Shown: in pieces, positions 28,176 through 36,105 of the stretch
Layout: each line of letters begins with the position of its first letter
Position numbering within the stretch: position 1 is the stretch's first letter
DNA from: Desulfobacter hydrogenophilus
Lineage (GTDB): Bacteria > Desulfobacterota > Desulfobacteria > Desulfobacterales > Desulfobacteraceae
Length of the DNA: 64,000 nt
Assembly (NCBI RefSeq): GCF_004319545.1
Contig: NZ_CP036313.1
Span: 2,234,501-2,298,500, forward strand
Direction: 5' to 3'
Notes under the pieces: model-generated
Told to the model about the DNA's origin: nothing
Seen by the model: only the letters and a program-made list of their open reading frames with translations
The model's database searches: none
Made by a program: the position numbers and the translations under genes

Positions 28176-29177
28176 CTAAATATTACCAAGCGCATACCTG
28201 AATGCCTTCAGATCTTCTGTTTTTCCCATGACAATCAGTGTGTCGCGGGGGTGGATAATGGTTTCAAAATGGGGCGCAAACACCATGTGGCCTGATTTCT
28301 CTTTGATTGCGATGATGATCAGGTTGTAATTTTGCCGAATACCTGAATTCTTAAGTGCTTTTCCTACATAATCCGATGTTTCCGGTACAAACGCTTCTTC
28401 AATCTGTATGGCATCGCTTTCCCGGGACAATGCTGTATCCAGAAAACTGGAAACCGTAGGACGCAACAGTTTCAACGCCATGGAAACCCCACCGATATCA
28501 TAGGGGGATTCCACCTGGTTGGCACCGGCCGCATAGAACTTTTTTTTCACCATGGGGCTTGCTGCCCGGGCCATAATATAGATGTCAGGATTGAGTTGTC
28601 TGGCTGTGAGTACCAGGAACACATTTGCCGTATCCGTTGCAAGGACTGCCACCAGTGCCCTTGCCCGTTTTATCCCGGCTTTTTCCAGCACTTCTTCGTT
28701 TCCGGCATCTCCGATGATATAGTGAATTTTATCCTTTTCCAGGAAATCTTTGAGTTCTTCACTTTGTTCCACGACAACTATATCCTGGGTATCTTCGGCC
28801 ACGAATTTGCACAGAACTCTACCAATGCGACCGTAGCCGCAGATAATGTAATGATCGTTCATTTTTTTTATTTTGCTGTTCAAACGCTGTCTCCCCAGCA
28901 TGCTTTTAATTTCACCATCCACCACCGAACTAATAAAAACGCCGCCTAGATACAAAAAGTACCCTACGCCTGTAAATATCAGAAAAATGGTGAACAACCT
29001 CCCGCCGTCGGACAGATCGTGGACTTCAAGAAAACCAACCGTACTCAGGGTAATGGCCGTCATATAGGCGGCATCTAAAAGCCCCCAGCCTTCAATGGCC
29101 ATGTACCCGGTCGTGCCGAGTATAAAAAACAGGACTGCAATAAATACGGTCATCTTCATTTTTGAAGTTTTATCCAT
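28176..29177 (-). CDS. Two-TM potassium channel with RCK (TrkA-N/TrkA-C) domains
   Basis: TM1 (about residues 8-27), a pore helix and filter, and TM2 (about 60-85) are followed by a RCK domain with Rossmann motif ICGYGRIGRV (about 112-121) and a TrkA-C domain (about 250-333). This is the MthK/Kch-type layout for a ligand-gated K+ channel. The filter reads TVGFLE where TVGYGD is usual, so the second filter Gly is Leu; the codon is CTT. This may change selectivity or mark a divergent subfamily. It lies between a repeat element and the divergent pcm gene. Confidence 0.85.
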   Translation of the reverse strand: MDKTSKMKMTVFIAVLFFILGTTGYMAIEGWGLLDAAYMTAITLSTVGFLEVHDLSDGGRLFTIFLIFTGVGYFLYLGGVFISSVVDGEIKSMLGRQRLNSKIKKMNDHYIICGYGRIGRVLCKFVAEDTQDIVVVEQSEELKDFLEKDKIHYIIGDAGNEEVLEKAGIKRARALVAVLATDTANVFLVLTARQLNPDIYIMARAASPMVKKKFYAAGANQVESPYDIGGVSMALKLLRPTVSSFLDTALSRESDAIQIEEAFVPETSDYVGKALKNSGIRQNYNLIIIAIKEKSGHMVFAPHFETIIHPRDTLIVMGKTEDLKAFRYALGNI

Positions 29178-29282
29178 GGCATTTTATTTACTTTTACTGA
29201 CGTTCAAATGCAAGGGAAAGATGAAAGACGGCTAATTACCACAACAGCCTTGATTACGGGCTTTAAACCCGTTTTCTAATGC

Positions 29283-29311
29283 TTGACGGCCCCGGCAGTT
29301 GCTGGTATTAA
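29283..29311 (+). promoter_or_regulatory. Candidate promoter for pcm, very close to its start codon
   Basis: TTGACG (29283-29288), a 17-base spacer and TATTAA (29306-29311). The expected start of transcription is at about 29318, the A of the first in-frame ATG. Confidence 0.5.
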
Positions 29312-29317
29312 AAGGCC

Positions 29318-29974
29318 ATGACCGACGAACCCACAAAATTTTCGCGCTGGCGCAGGGATATGGTGGAAAAACAGATTATTGCCAGGGGAATTAGCGACCC
29401 CCTGGTGATCCAGGCCATGACCCAGGTGCCTCGCCATCTTTTTGTCAGTGAAGCCCTGGTAGACAGTGCCTATGGGGATTTTCCGCTTCCCATCGGTGAG
29501 GGCCAGACCATTTCTCAGCCTTTTATTATCGCTGAAATGACGCAGGGCCTTAGCCTAACAGGCCAGGAACGTGTCCTTGAGATCGGTACGGGTTCCGGTT
29601 ACCAGGCTGCTGTGCTGTCCCGTATTGTTTACAGGGTGTATACCATTGAACGGAACAATACCCTATATCTGCAGACCCGGAAACTGTTTGACCGCCTGAA
29701 ATATCATAATATCGTAACCCGCTATTCCGACGGCACCCAGGGCTGGAAAGCCGAAAGTCCCTTTGACGCCATCATTGTTACGGCCGGGGGAAATCAGGTT
29801 CCCGAACCTTTAGTGAACCAGCTTATAGAGGGGGGGCGACTGATCATGCCTGTGGGGGGGCTGCATTCCCAGGAGCTTTTACGTATTGAAAAGACCAGCA
29901 CCGGCATCAGGACTATTAATCTGGGCGGCTGCCGTTTTGTTAAGCTAATCGGTGAACACGGGTGGCCAGCGTAA
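29318..29974 (+). CDS. pcm: Protein-L-isoaspartate O-methyltransferase
   Basis: SAM-dependent repair enzyme that methylates isoaspartyl residues in damaged proteins. The family motifs are PLPIGEGQTISQPFI (about residues 54-68) and the SAM loop VLEIGTGSGYQAAVLS (about 87-102), with FDAIIVTAGG later. The length of 218 aa is usual. The start could be ATG 29318 or ATG 29360 (MVEKQIIARGI, the common N-terminus of the family, preceded by AGGGAT); I kept the longer form. The DUF368 gene follows after 26 bases. Confidence 0.92.
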   Translation: MTDEPTKFSRWRRDMVEKQIIARGISDPLVIQAMTQVPRHLFVSEALVDSAYGDFPLPIGEGQTISQPFIIAEMTQGLSLTGQERVLEIGTGSGYQAAVLSRIVYRVYTIERNNTLYLQTRKLFDRLKYHNIVTRYSDGTQGWKAESPFDAIIVTAGGNQVPEPLVNQLIEGGRLIMPVGGLHSQELLRIEKTSTGIRTINLGGCRFVKLIGEHGWPA

Positions 29975-30000
29975 TAAATTCTGTATAGAGGTAAATTTTT

Positions 30001-31125
30001 ATGTCCTTTTCTTCTTCTGCTACTTCGGCAACCATAAAAGATTTGCTCATGGGGTTTTGCCTGGGCGTTGCCAATATCATCCCCGGAGTTTCCGGTGGGA
30101 CCTTTCTGCTGGTTTTCGGGATATATGAACGGGTATTTTCAATTTTAAACCAGATCAATAAATCCTTTGTCATCAAGTGCCTTGAACTTGTCCGTTCCTG
30201 TTTCAGGCAACCGGTCCAGGGAATTAAAAATGTTTATACATTTTCCAGGGAAACCGGTTTTTTTTTCCTGTTTAAACTTGCGGCCGGGACCGCCGTAGCC
30301 ATTTTTGCTCTGTCCAGTCTGATGAAGTATCTTTTGCTACACCATTTTTGTGTCACCTATTCTCTTTTTTTTGGACTGATTCTGGTTTCTATCATTATTC
30401 CGGTAAAGATGCTTAAGCGTTTTGATATCAGGGCCGTGCTTTGCCTTCTGGCCGGTATCGGCATTACTGTGTGGGTATCAGCCATGGTTAATCCCTATGA
30501 TAAAATCAAAATGAAGTCCGATCATCTTGCCCGGGTCTTTCAGGTCCAAGCCATTTCTGCTGCAGGTCAGGGGGGGGCTGTTCCTGAATCGGGAAAAATG
30601 GTTTCAACGGTCCAAGGTTATTCTTCCGGGGACTATCTTTATATTGCACTTTGCGGTGCCCTTGCCATTTCCGCGACGGTGCTGCCGGGGGTCAGCGGCT
30701 CCCTTGTACTGATTTTAATGGGTGCCTATTTTGATGTTATTTCAGCTATTTCCGAATTAAAGTTTTTTCATTTGGAGACATTTATTTTTTTGGGGATATT
30801 CGGTCTGGGGGTCCTTTTTGGCGGCCTTTTGTTTGCCCGGCTGGTGAGCTTTGTCCTTTTTCGGTACTATAATGCCACCATGGGTTTTTTAGGCGGGTTA
30901 ATGGTCGGCTCGTTATACGCTTTATGGCCCTTTAAACAGATCATGTTCATGGCGCAACAGTATGTGAAACAGGCCGGGGAAGTCATCTGTATAGAAAATG
31001 TGGCAGTCCAGACCAATATCAATGTCCTTCCAACCCAAGATGATCCGGTGATTGCAGCTTTTGTTTTTTTTATCCTTGGCTGCATTCTCATGATGCTGTT
31101 TGTCAGAAAAGAGGCTGTCGTTTAG
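30001..31125 (+). CDS. DUF368 membrane protein (undecaprenyl-phosphate translocase family)
   Basis: About eight to nine membrane segments and an inverted-repeat pair of GVSGG/GVSGS loops: ANIIPGVSGGTFLLVFGIYE near residue 22 and ATVLPGVSGSLVLILMGAY near 225. DUF368 proteins (PopT-type) were recently shown in other bacteria to flip undecaprenyl phosphate back across the inner membrane for reuse in wall and envelope synthesis. That role is transferred by family membership. The length of 374 aa is a little over the usual size. It follows pcm closely and precedes the HD gene by 46 bases. Confidence 0.85.
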   Translation: MSFSSSATSATIKDLLMGFCLGVANIIPGVSGGTFLLVFGIYERVFSILNQINKSFVIKCLELVRSCFRQPVQGIKNVYTFSRETGFFFLFKLAAGTAVAIFALSSLMKYLLLHHFCVTYSLFFGLILVSIIIPVKMLKRFDIRAVLCLLAGIGITVWVSAMVNPYDKIKMKSDHLARVFQVQAISAAGQGGAVPESGKMVSTVQGYSSGDYLYIALCGALAISATVLPGVSGSLVLILMGAYFDVISAISELKFFHLETFIFLGIFGLGVLFGGLLFARLVSFVLFRYYNATMGFLGGLMVGSLYALWPFKQIMFMAQQYVKQAGEVICIENVAVQTNINVLPTQDDPVIAAFVFFILGCILMMLFVRKEAVV

Positions 31126-31171
31126 GCCGGTAACCTTCTAAAAATTACCATTATTTTCGGAAATCCGATTC

Positions 31172-31963
31172 ATGATGACCCACGATGATTTTTTAAAAAT
31201 AGAAAAACAGTTTTACGCGTATACCAAGCCCTTTGTGGACAGGGCCAAAGATTCCTACCCATTTGAGCTTAAACGGGAACACACTGCCCGGGTTTGCAGA
31301 GCCATGAAAATGCTTTGCGCATCCCTTGATCTTGACGGCCCGAAAACTGCCCGGGCTTGTGCTGCTGCCATGGTTCATGATATGGGGCGATTCCCTCAGT
31401 TTGCGGTTTTTCATACCTATTCCGATGCCAGTTCCAAAAATCATGCAGCTTTAGGGTGTCGGGAAATAGTGAAAAGCAACATTCTTTCCCATTTATCCGC
31501 CACAGACAAGCAGTTGATTTTGCGGGCAGTGGCCTTGCATAATCGTCCCCGGCTTTCCGGGAAGTTCGGGAATGATTTAAGCCTTTTGGCCCGCCTGCTC
31601 AGGGATGCGGACAAGATTGATATTTTTAATGTAATGAAAGATCATTATCTGAATCCGGATTCAAGCCACGATTTTCTTACCTATAATCTGCACGATGACG
31701 GCAAAATACCTATAATGGCTGCCCAGGCCCTTCTTAAAACCCGGCAAAACCATTTGAGCTACGTAACCACACTCAATAACATGAGGGTTTTTCAGGCCGG
31801 GATGGTTTATGATTTAAATTTCCCTGCAGCAGCAGTTGCTATCCTGGATCTGGAAGTTATTCCTGTCCTGTTAAGTGGTATTCCTTCATCAGATTTGATT
31901 ACCAGACTGGAACAATCGCTTTTGGAGCATCTGGAATTTCTTGCCGCACAACAAGTCCTTTAA
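31172..31963 (+). CDS. HD-domain metal-dependent phosphohydrolase
   Basis: The HD-domain signature residues are H at about residue 31 (EHTARVC), the HD pair in MVHDMGRFPQF (about residue 69), H in DASSKNHAALG, and D in LLRDADKIDIFNV. This is enough for a metal-binding HD hydrolase. The substrate is unknown. The N-terminus starts with ATGATG, so either Met at 31172 or 31175 is possible. The stop codon falls inside a repeat copy (31959-31977) and overlaps the end of hslO by four bases in convergent orientation. Confidence 0.78.
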   Translation: MMTHDDFLKIEKQFYAYTKPFVDRAKDSYPFELKREHTARVCRAMKMLCASLDLDGPKTARACAAAMVHDMGRFPQFAVFHTYSDASSKNHAALGCREIVKSNILSHLSATDKQLILRAVALHNRPRLSGKFGNDLSLLARLLRDADKIDIFNVMKDHYLNPDSSHDFLTYNLHDDGKIPIMAAQALLKTRQNHLSYVTTLNNMRVFQAGMVYDLNFPAAAVAILDLEVIPVLLSGIPSSDLITRLEQSLLEHLEFLAAQQVL

Positions 31964-31977
31964 TCTGCCGTCCTAAG
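31959..31977. repeat. 3'-end repeat, variant copy (TTTAATCTGCCGTCCTAAG)
   Basis: One base different from the copies at 39101, 54794, 62946 and 63092. Its TTTAAT core supplies the stop codons of both the HD gene (TAA, plus strand) and hslO (TAA, minus strand), which overlap by four bases. Confidence 0.55.
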
Positions 31978-32892
31978 AATGCCGGTTAACTCCTTCTGGC
32001 TGAACCGGTAGACGGAATTACAGTGATGGCATCGAAGTTCCAATGGAAACGGACCGTTTGCCAGGATATCGGTATGGTCTTCTTTGGGTAGGTTTTTAAG
32101 GTGGTCTGCCATTCGATCCTTTGTGCACCGGCAGTAAAATTCCACACGGGAACTGTCCAGAAACCGCGGTGACAGGTCAGAAAAACCGGTCTCAATGATG
32201 AATTCCGGTGTCTGATTTTGGGCAAAACGGTGGCCTAAATCGTCGATTTTCCGGATCATGGTTTCGGCCCGGGCAACGTTGTCGGGTTGGGCACCCGGCA
32301 GCGCCTGTAGAAATATACCACCGGCACCGGTAATGTTTTCATTTTCATCAAAGGCCACGCTCAGGCTAAAGCCGGAAGGAATCTGTTCCGAGGTCAGAAA
32401 GTATTCAGCCAGATCTTCGGCAATGGAGCCGTGGACCAGGGCAATTTGGCCGGTATAGGGGCGGTTTGTATCTTCTATGTATCTGGTCACTGACAAAAAC
32501 CCCGCCCCGTAAAGAGTGGACAACCACTTGATTTTTTCCGGATTTTCTACTTCAATGGGGTTGGACTTTAAATATCCGCGGATCTCCCCAAAGGCATTGG
32601 CCTCCACATCAAGGCCCTTTATGGGACCGGAACACTGAATCTTCATTGCAATCCGGTCCCGGCCTTTCAGGGGAGCGCTCATCAGGACAGCGGCAATGTA
32701 TGCCTGGCCGAGAACCAGCGTTTCCAAAGGCCCCAGATCATGGTTTGCCTGCATCTCCTTGACCATCCGGGTGGCATGTACCACTACCCCTTTGATCTGA
32801 TCATCCGCCATTAAAAAACGATACAGCCGGTCTTTGGCCGAGGCCTGGAACTGGGCTTTTACATCATGGTTAAATATGTCTTTTTTTATCAT
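31960..32892 (-). CDS. hslO: Redox-regulated chaperone Hsp33
   Basis: An N-terminal substrate-binding domain (about residues 1-230) precedes a C-terminal redox zinc switch with the four diagnostic cysteines, CRC (about 263) and CHHC (about 292), consistent with the CxC-x27-CxxC pattern. It is activated by oxidative stress together with heat. The length of 310 aa is normal. The stop lies within a dispersed repeat sequence shared with the HD gene, so the final LRTAD residues are probably repeat-derived. Confidence 0.93.
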   Translation of the reverse strand: MIKKDIFNHDVKAQFQASAKDRLYRFLMADDQIKGVVVHATRMVKEMQANHDLGPLETLVLGQAYIAAVLMSAPLKGRDRIAMKIQCSGPIKGLDVEANAFGEIRGYLKSNPIEVENPEKIKWLSTLYGAGFLSVTRYIEDTNRPYTGQIALVHGSIAEDLAEYFLTSEQIPSGFSLSVAFDENENITGAGGIFLQALPGAQPDNVARAETMIRKIDDLGHRFAQNQTPEFIIETGFSDLSPRFLDSSRVEFYCRCTKDRMADHLKNLPKEDHTDILANGPFPLELRCHHCNSVYRFSQKELTGILRTAD

Positions 32893-32920
32893 CTTCTAAT
32901 TCCCCAAAGTAGTTCCCGAA

Positions 32921-32949
32921 CGAAAATCTGTAAATTTTGTCGAGTACAA
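32921..32949. repeat. Half copy of the palindromic element at 28 kb
   Basis: AAATTTTGTCGAGTACAA at 32932-32949 is identical to 28056-28073, and the flanking CGAAAATCTGT resembles the reverse complement of the element's other arm. It lies at the 5' side of hslO. Confidence 0.6.
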
Positions 32950-33132
32950 AGTAATCATACCGGTTTATAATAAGATCTGATTGGTAAATGTAAACCATTG
33001 GGAACAGCAGGACAATCGCCATATAAAAAATAAATCCATTAACGATAATCGATAATCTGAAGGTGAAATCCCCCAATTGGCTGGTAAAAGAGGATAAGTA
33101 TCAGGTCTCTATGTACGAAAAAAAAATTATGA

Positions 33133-33294
33133 CTGACTATGAAATCGTCAAAAGCACTTACGGATCTATCCACAGTCATGGCATCCGGGTCGGAACAGAC
33201 CTCTGTTCAAACAAATTCGGTGGCCAGTGCGGTGGAGCAGATGAGTACGAACATGACCACTGTGACATCAGCTATGGAGATGAATTTGCAATAG
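33133..33294 (+). pseudogene. Remnant of a methyl-accepting chemotaxis protein signalling domain
   Basis: The plus-strand frame starting at 33133 reads about 53 residues, including EQTSVQTNSVASAVEQMS and TNMTTVTSAMEMN before a TAG at 33292. This is the typical heptad pattern of a chemoreceptor cytoplasmic helix. A preceding in-frame stop at 33130 and no start or adaptation/hairpin region show it is a fragment, not a gene. It is flanked by a 12-base inverted repeat at 33038-33049 and 33306-33317. Confidence 0.6.
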
Positions 33295-33383
33295 TTGATA
33301 ATGATATTATCGTTAATCGCGGCCACGTTTTCATGCTTTCGCCTGTAATAATCAATTAGCTATGGGAAAAACCGGTTATAGGC

Positions 33384-33412
33384 TTTACATGAGATTTGAA
33401 TCCCCGTATGAT
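33384..33412 (+). promoter_or_regulatory. Candidate promoter for the binding-protein/kinase cluster
   Basis: TTTACA (33384-33389), a 17-base spacer and TATGAT (33407-33412), 47 bases upstream of the start codon at 33460. Confidence 0.5.
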
Positions 33413-33459
33413 AATTTTTACACGTTCTATAATAAAAATCGCCCGGGCAAGAGAATATT

Positions 33460-34230
33460 ATGAGAAAATTGTCAGGTATTATCGGCATTGTTTTTGTGTT
33501 GGTATTTCCCGGCATTGTCATGGCCCATGCCGGTCTAACCATTGCTTATCCTAATTTTTATCCTTTTTTTATCCAGAAAGGTGACGGCAAAATGACCGGT
33601 TTCTTTTACGAAATTATTTCAGAGGCTCTGGATAAGCGCATAGGGGTCGCCGTCCACTGGCGACCGATGCCCTGGAAGCGGTGCCAGGAGGAGGTGCGGG
33701 CCGGCAGATACGATGCAATGGTAACCGTTCCCACACCGGAACGGCTCACCTATTGTCAGACCCATGAAGATCCTTTTTATATTAAGAAAATGACCCTGTT
33801 CACTTATGCGGGACATCCGGACCTGGACCGGATCCGGACTATCGGATCAGTTCGGGATATTAAGGCCATGGGATACTGCGTGGTAACATACAGCGGCAAC
33901 GGGTGGCATAACAAACACATCTCAAGCCTGGGTATTCCCTCCTGGGAAACCAGCGAAGTCCACAATGTCTGGAAAATGCTGGCCGCCAGAAGGGGGGATT
34001 TGGTGATTGAATGGCCGCCAGGGGCCCGGCTGGGCATGGAAAAAGCCGGGGTGACGGACAAAATTATTGACACCGGGATTACCCTTGAATCAATGCCTTT
34101 TCATCTCATGATTCATAATGGGTCGGGCTATACCCGTATCCTTAAGCGGTTTAACCGGACCATAAACGATATGGCCGGTGACGGCACCATGACAGATATA
34201 CTTGGGGCCTACGGCATAACCTCATTCTGA
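33460..34230 (+). CDS. Periplasmic solute-binding protein (SBP family 3)
   Basis: The signal peptide (about residues 1-22, cut after MAHA) leads to a type II periplasmic binding fold (about 25-250). Typical elements are AYPNFYPFFIQKGDGKMTGF at the N-terminus, RAGRYDAMVTVPTPERLTYC in domain 1, and a hinge crossing near 115. The ligand is unknown. No ABC permease or ATPase follows; a histidine kinase gene starts 30 bases later. A role as the detached sensor of that kinase is therefore inferred. Confidence 0.78.
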   Translation: MRKLSGIIGIVFVLVFPGIVMAHAGLTIAYPNFYPFFIQKGDGKMTGFFYEIISEALDKRIGVAVHWRPMPWKRCQEEVRAGRYDAMVTVPTPERLTYCQTHEDPFYIKKMTLFTYAGHPDLDRIRTIGSVRDIKAMGYCVVTYSGNGWHNKHISSLGIPSWETSEVHNVWKMLAARRGDLVIEWPPGARLGMEKAGVTDKIIDTGITLESMPFHLMIHNGSGYTRILKRFNRTINDMAGDGTMTDILGAYGITSF

Positions 34231-34260
34231 TGACTTTTATTCTGAATTGATATTGAACAT

Positions 34261-35991
34261 ATGGTGCTTTTAATTGAAGATCATATCCGGCTGGTATTTG
34301 TGCTGCTGCTGGCTTTGTTTATCACGGGGTTTTTATGGTTTTTTACCTGGTATCAGGATATTGTTTTTAAACATGCACAAGAGCGGCTCAGGGATGATGC
34401 CCTTGTCATTGCAGAGTCCCTGTGGCGGTACGAGCCGCCCCCAATTGCTTATCTGATACTGTCTGCCCGGTCTCACAGCTACAGGACGGTGCAGGTTATT
34501 GACGATTCACAAAAAGAATATGCCGCGGTTAAGGGTCCGACTCCTTCGTTTCCAGATCGTCTGCTGGCACGGGTCGGGGTGCTGCCGGTGGTTGAACTGG
34601 AAGAACCGGTCAGGTACCAGAGCCGGACCATCGGCCGCATAGAGGTGGACTGGCAGAACCGGGCCGCTTTTATCTATTTTTATGTGATCATATGCCAGAT
34701 ACTGCTATTTGCCGGTCTCTGGTTTTTCTTAAATTTGTATCTTGCAAAGAAAACCCTGGAAGCGCGGGTTAAAGAACGTACGGCAGATCTCAGGGAGAGT
34801 CAGGCACGGCTCCAGTCCATCCTGGATTCTATGCCTTCGGTACTCATCGGTGTGGATCCGGCAGGGAATATTACCCTGTGGAACAGAAGGGCGGAACAGG
34901 TCTCGGGATTTCTTACCGAAGAGGTCCTGGATCACCCCCTGGAAAAGGTCTATCCCCGGTTGGCTCCCAGGATGGACCAGGTAAGGGAAGCCATTGCCAC
35001 CCGCAGGGAGAAGGTGAGTAAGAAGCAGGTCCGGATGCAGGACAATCGGGTCTGTTATGAGGATATCACCGTATTTCCCCTGGTGGCCAACGGAGTGGAG
35101 GGGGCGGTGGTCCGTGTGGACGATATCACCGATCAGATCAGGATGGAAGAGATGATGGTCCAGTCTGAAAAAATGCTTTCCCTGGGTGGACTGGCTGCGG
35201 GAATGGCCCACGAGATCAACAACCCCCTGGCCGGGATTATACAGACCGCCAATGTGATGAAAGTCCGACTTGAGGATATCGACATGGCGGCAAATAAACG
35301 GGCGGCATCCGACATCGGCATCTGTACGGAACAGGTCCGGGCATTTATGGAAAAGCGGGGCATTTTCAGAATGCTTGAGGCCATCAATGAATCCGGGGCC
35401 CGGGTGGCCGACATTGTGGATAACATGCTCAGTTTTGCCAGGAAATCCGATACAATTGTTTCTTCCCACGATCCCGGAAAACTCATGGACAGTATTCTGG
35501 AGTTGGCTGCTACGGATTATGATCTTAAAAAGCAGTATGATTTTAAAACCATTAAAATTGTCAAGGAATATGAAAAGAATCTGCCCATGATTCCCTGTGA
35601 AGGGGCGAAAGTACAACAGGTAATTTTGAATATCCTGAGAAACGGGGCCCAGGCTATGGTGGACGCCGGTGGTAACCAGCCCTGCTTTATTCTGAGGATT
35701 TCAACGGAGGTTGACCCCGGCATGCTGAGAATGGAGATTCAGGACAACGGCCCGGGCATGACCCGGGAGGTCCGGAAACGGATATTCGAACCCTTTTTTA
35801 CCACCAAGCCCCCCGGAGTGGGTACCGGCCTAGGCCTGTCCGTATCTTATTTTATTATTACGGAAAATCACAGGGGCACAATGGGGGTATCTTCCGCACC
35901 GGGCAAAGGGGCGAATTTTATTATCCGCCTTCCTCTGATCCTGCCTTCTCCGGAGATAAGAGAGACTAAGGAGGCTGGAAACGATGCTTGA
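34261..35991 (+). CDS. Sensor histidine kinase with PAS domain
   Basis: Two membrane segments (about residues 12-32 and 142-162) enclose a periplasmic domain of roughly 110 residues. A coiled linker and a PAS domain (about 185-290) follow, then HisKA with [11 protein letters not shown] and HATPase with [10 protein letters not shown] and [11 protein letters not shown]. The HisKA helical hairpin is about 25 residues longer than in the kinase at 13.5 kb (about 80 against 55 from the His to the FA motif). It is a close paralogue of the kinase at 36.1 kb. The Shine-Dalgarno sequence is weak. The stop overlaps the ATG of a truncated receiver gene. Confidence 0.88.
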   Translation: MVLLIEDHIRLVFVLLLALFITGFLWFFTWYQDIVFKHAQERLRDDALVIAESLWRYEPPPIAYLILSARSHSYRTVQVIDDSQKEYAAVKGPTPSFPDRLLARVGVLPVVELEEPVRYQSRTIGRIEVDWQNRAAFIYFYVIICQILLFAGLWFFLNLYLAKKTLEARVKERTADLRESQARLQSILDSMPSVLIGVDPAGNITLWNRRAEQVSGFLTEEVLDHPLEKVYPRLAPRMDQVREAIATRREKVSKKQVRMQDNRVCYEDITVFPLVANGVEGAVVRVDDITDQIRMEEMMVQSEKMLSLGGLAAGMAHEINNPLAGIIQTANVMKVRLEDIDMAANKRAASDIGICTEQVRAFMEKRGIFRMLEAINESGARVADIVDNMLSFARKSDTIVSSHDPGKLMDSILELAATDYDLKKQYDFKTIKIVKEYEKNLPMIPCEGAKVQQVILNILRNGAQAMVDAGGNQPCFILRISTEVDPGMLRMEIQDNGPGMTREVRKRIFEPFFTTKPPGVGTGLGLSVSYFIITENHRGTMGVSSAPGKGANFIIRLPLILPSPEIRETKEAGNDA

Positions 35992-36094
35992 GCCGTTTCG
36001 TCTTCTGATTATTGACGATGAAAAATATATCCCTCATAGTTCCTTCTATTACCTGGACGATCTCGGGTATGAGGTAGAAACGGGTAAGAGGTAA
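35984..36094 (+). pseudogene. Truncated response-regulator receiver gene
   Basis: An ATG at 35984, overlapping the kinase stop, opens a frame of 36 codons. It begins [20 protein letters not shown] and continues through YYLDDLGYEVETG, the first strand, acidic pair, helix and second strand of a receiver domain. It then meets TAA (36092-36094), before the phospho-acceptor Asp. It must be non-functional as a receiver. The reading frame begins with a proper coupled start, so it was once the partner regulator of the upstream kinase. Loss of the rest by recombination is the likely cause. Confidence 0.75.
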
Positions 36095-36105
36095 GGAGTA
36101 TCTGC

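Larger units (their letters stand above)
32893..33459. other. 567-base region with half a repeat and a chemoreceptor remnant
   Basis: No intact gene is seen. It holds a half copy of the palindromic element (32921-32949), the arms ATTAACGATAAT (33038-33049) and its reverse complement (33306-33317), a decayed chemoreceptor fragment between those arms (33133-33294), and a promoter at 33384-33412. Short open frames on both strands, including a 98-codon one over the fragment, have no recognisable product. Confidence 0.6.

Noticed and set aside
33063..33359. 98-codon plus-strand frame
   Set aside because: It overlaps the chemoreceptor remnant in another frame, and its translation lacks any domain; the remnant explains the composition better.
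34729..35616. 295-codon minus-strand frame opposite the first PAS kinase
   Set aside because: Low-complexity His, Gly and Phe-rich translation without motifs, fully antisense to a well-supported kinase; it is a shadow of plus-strand codon bias.
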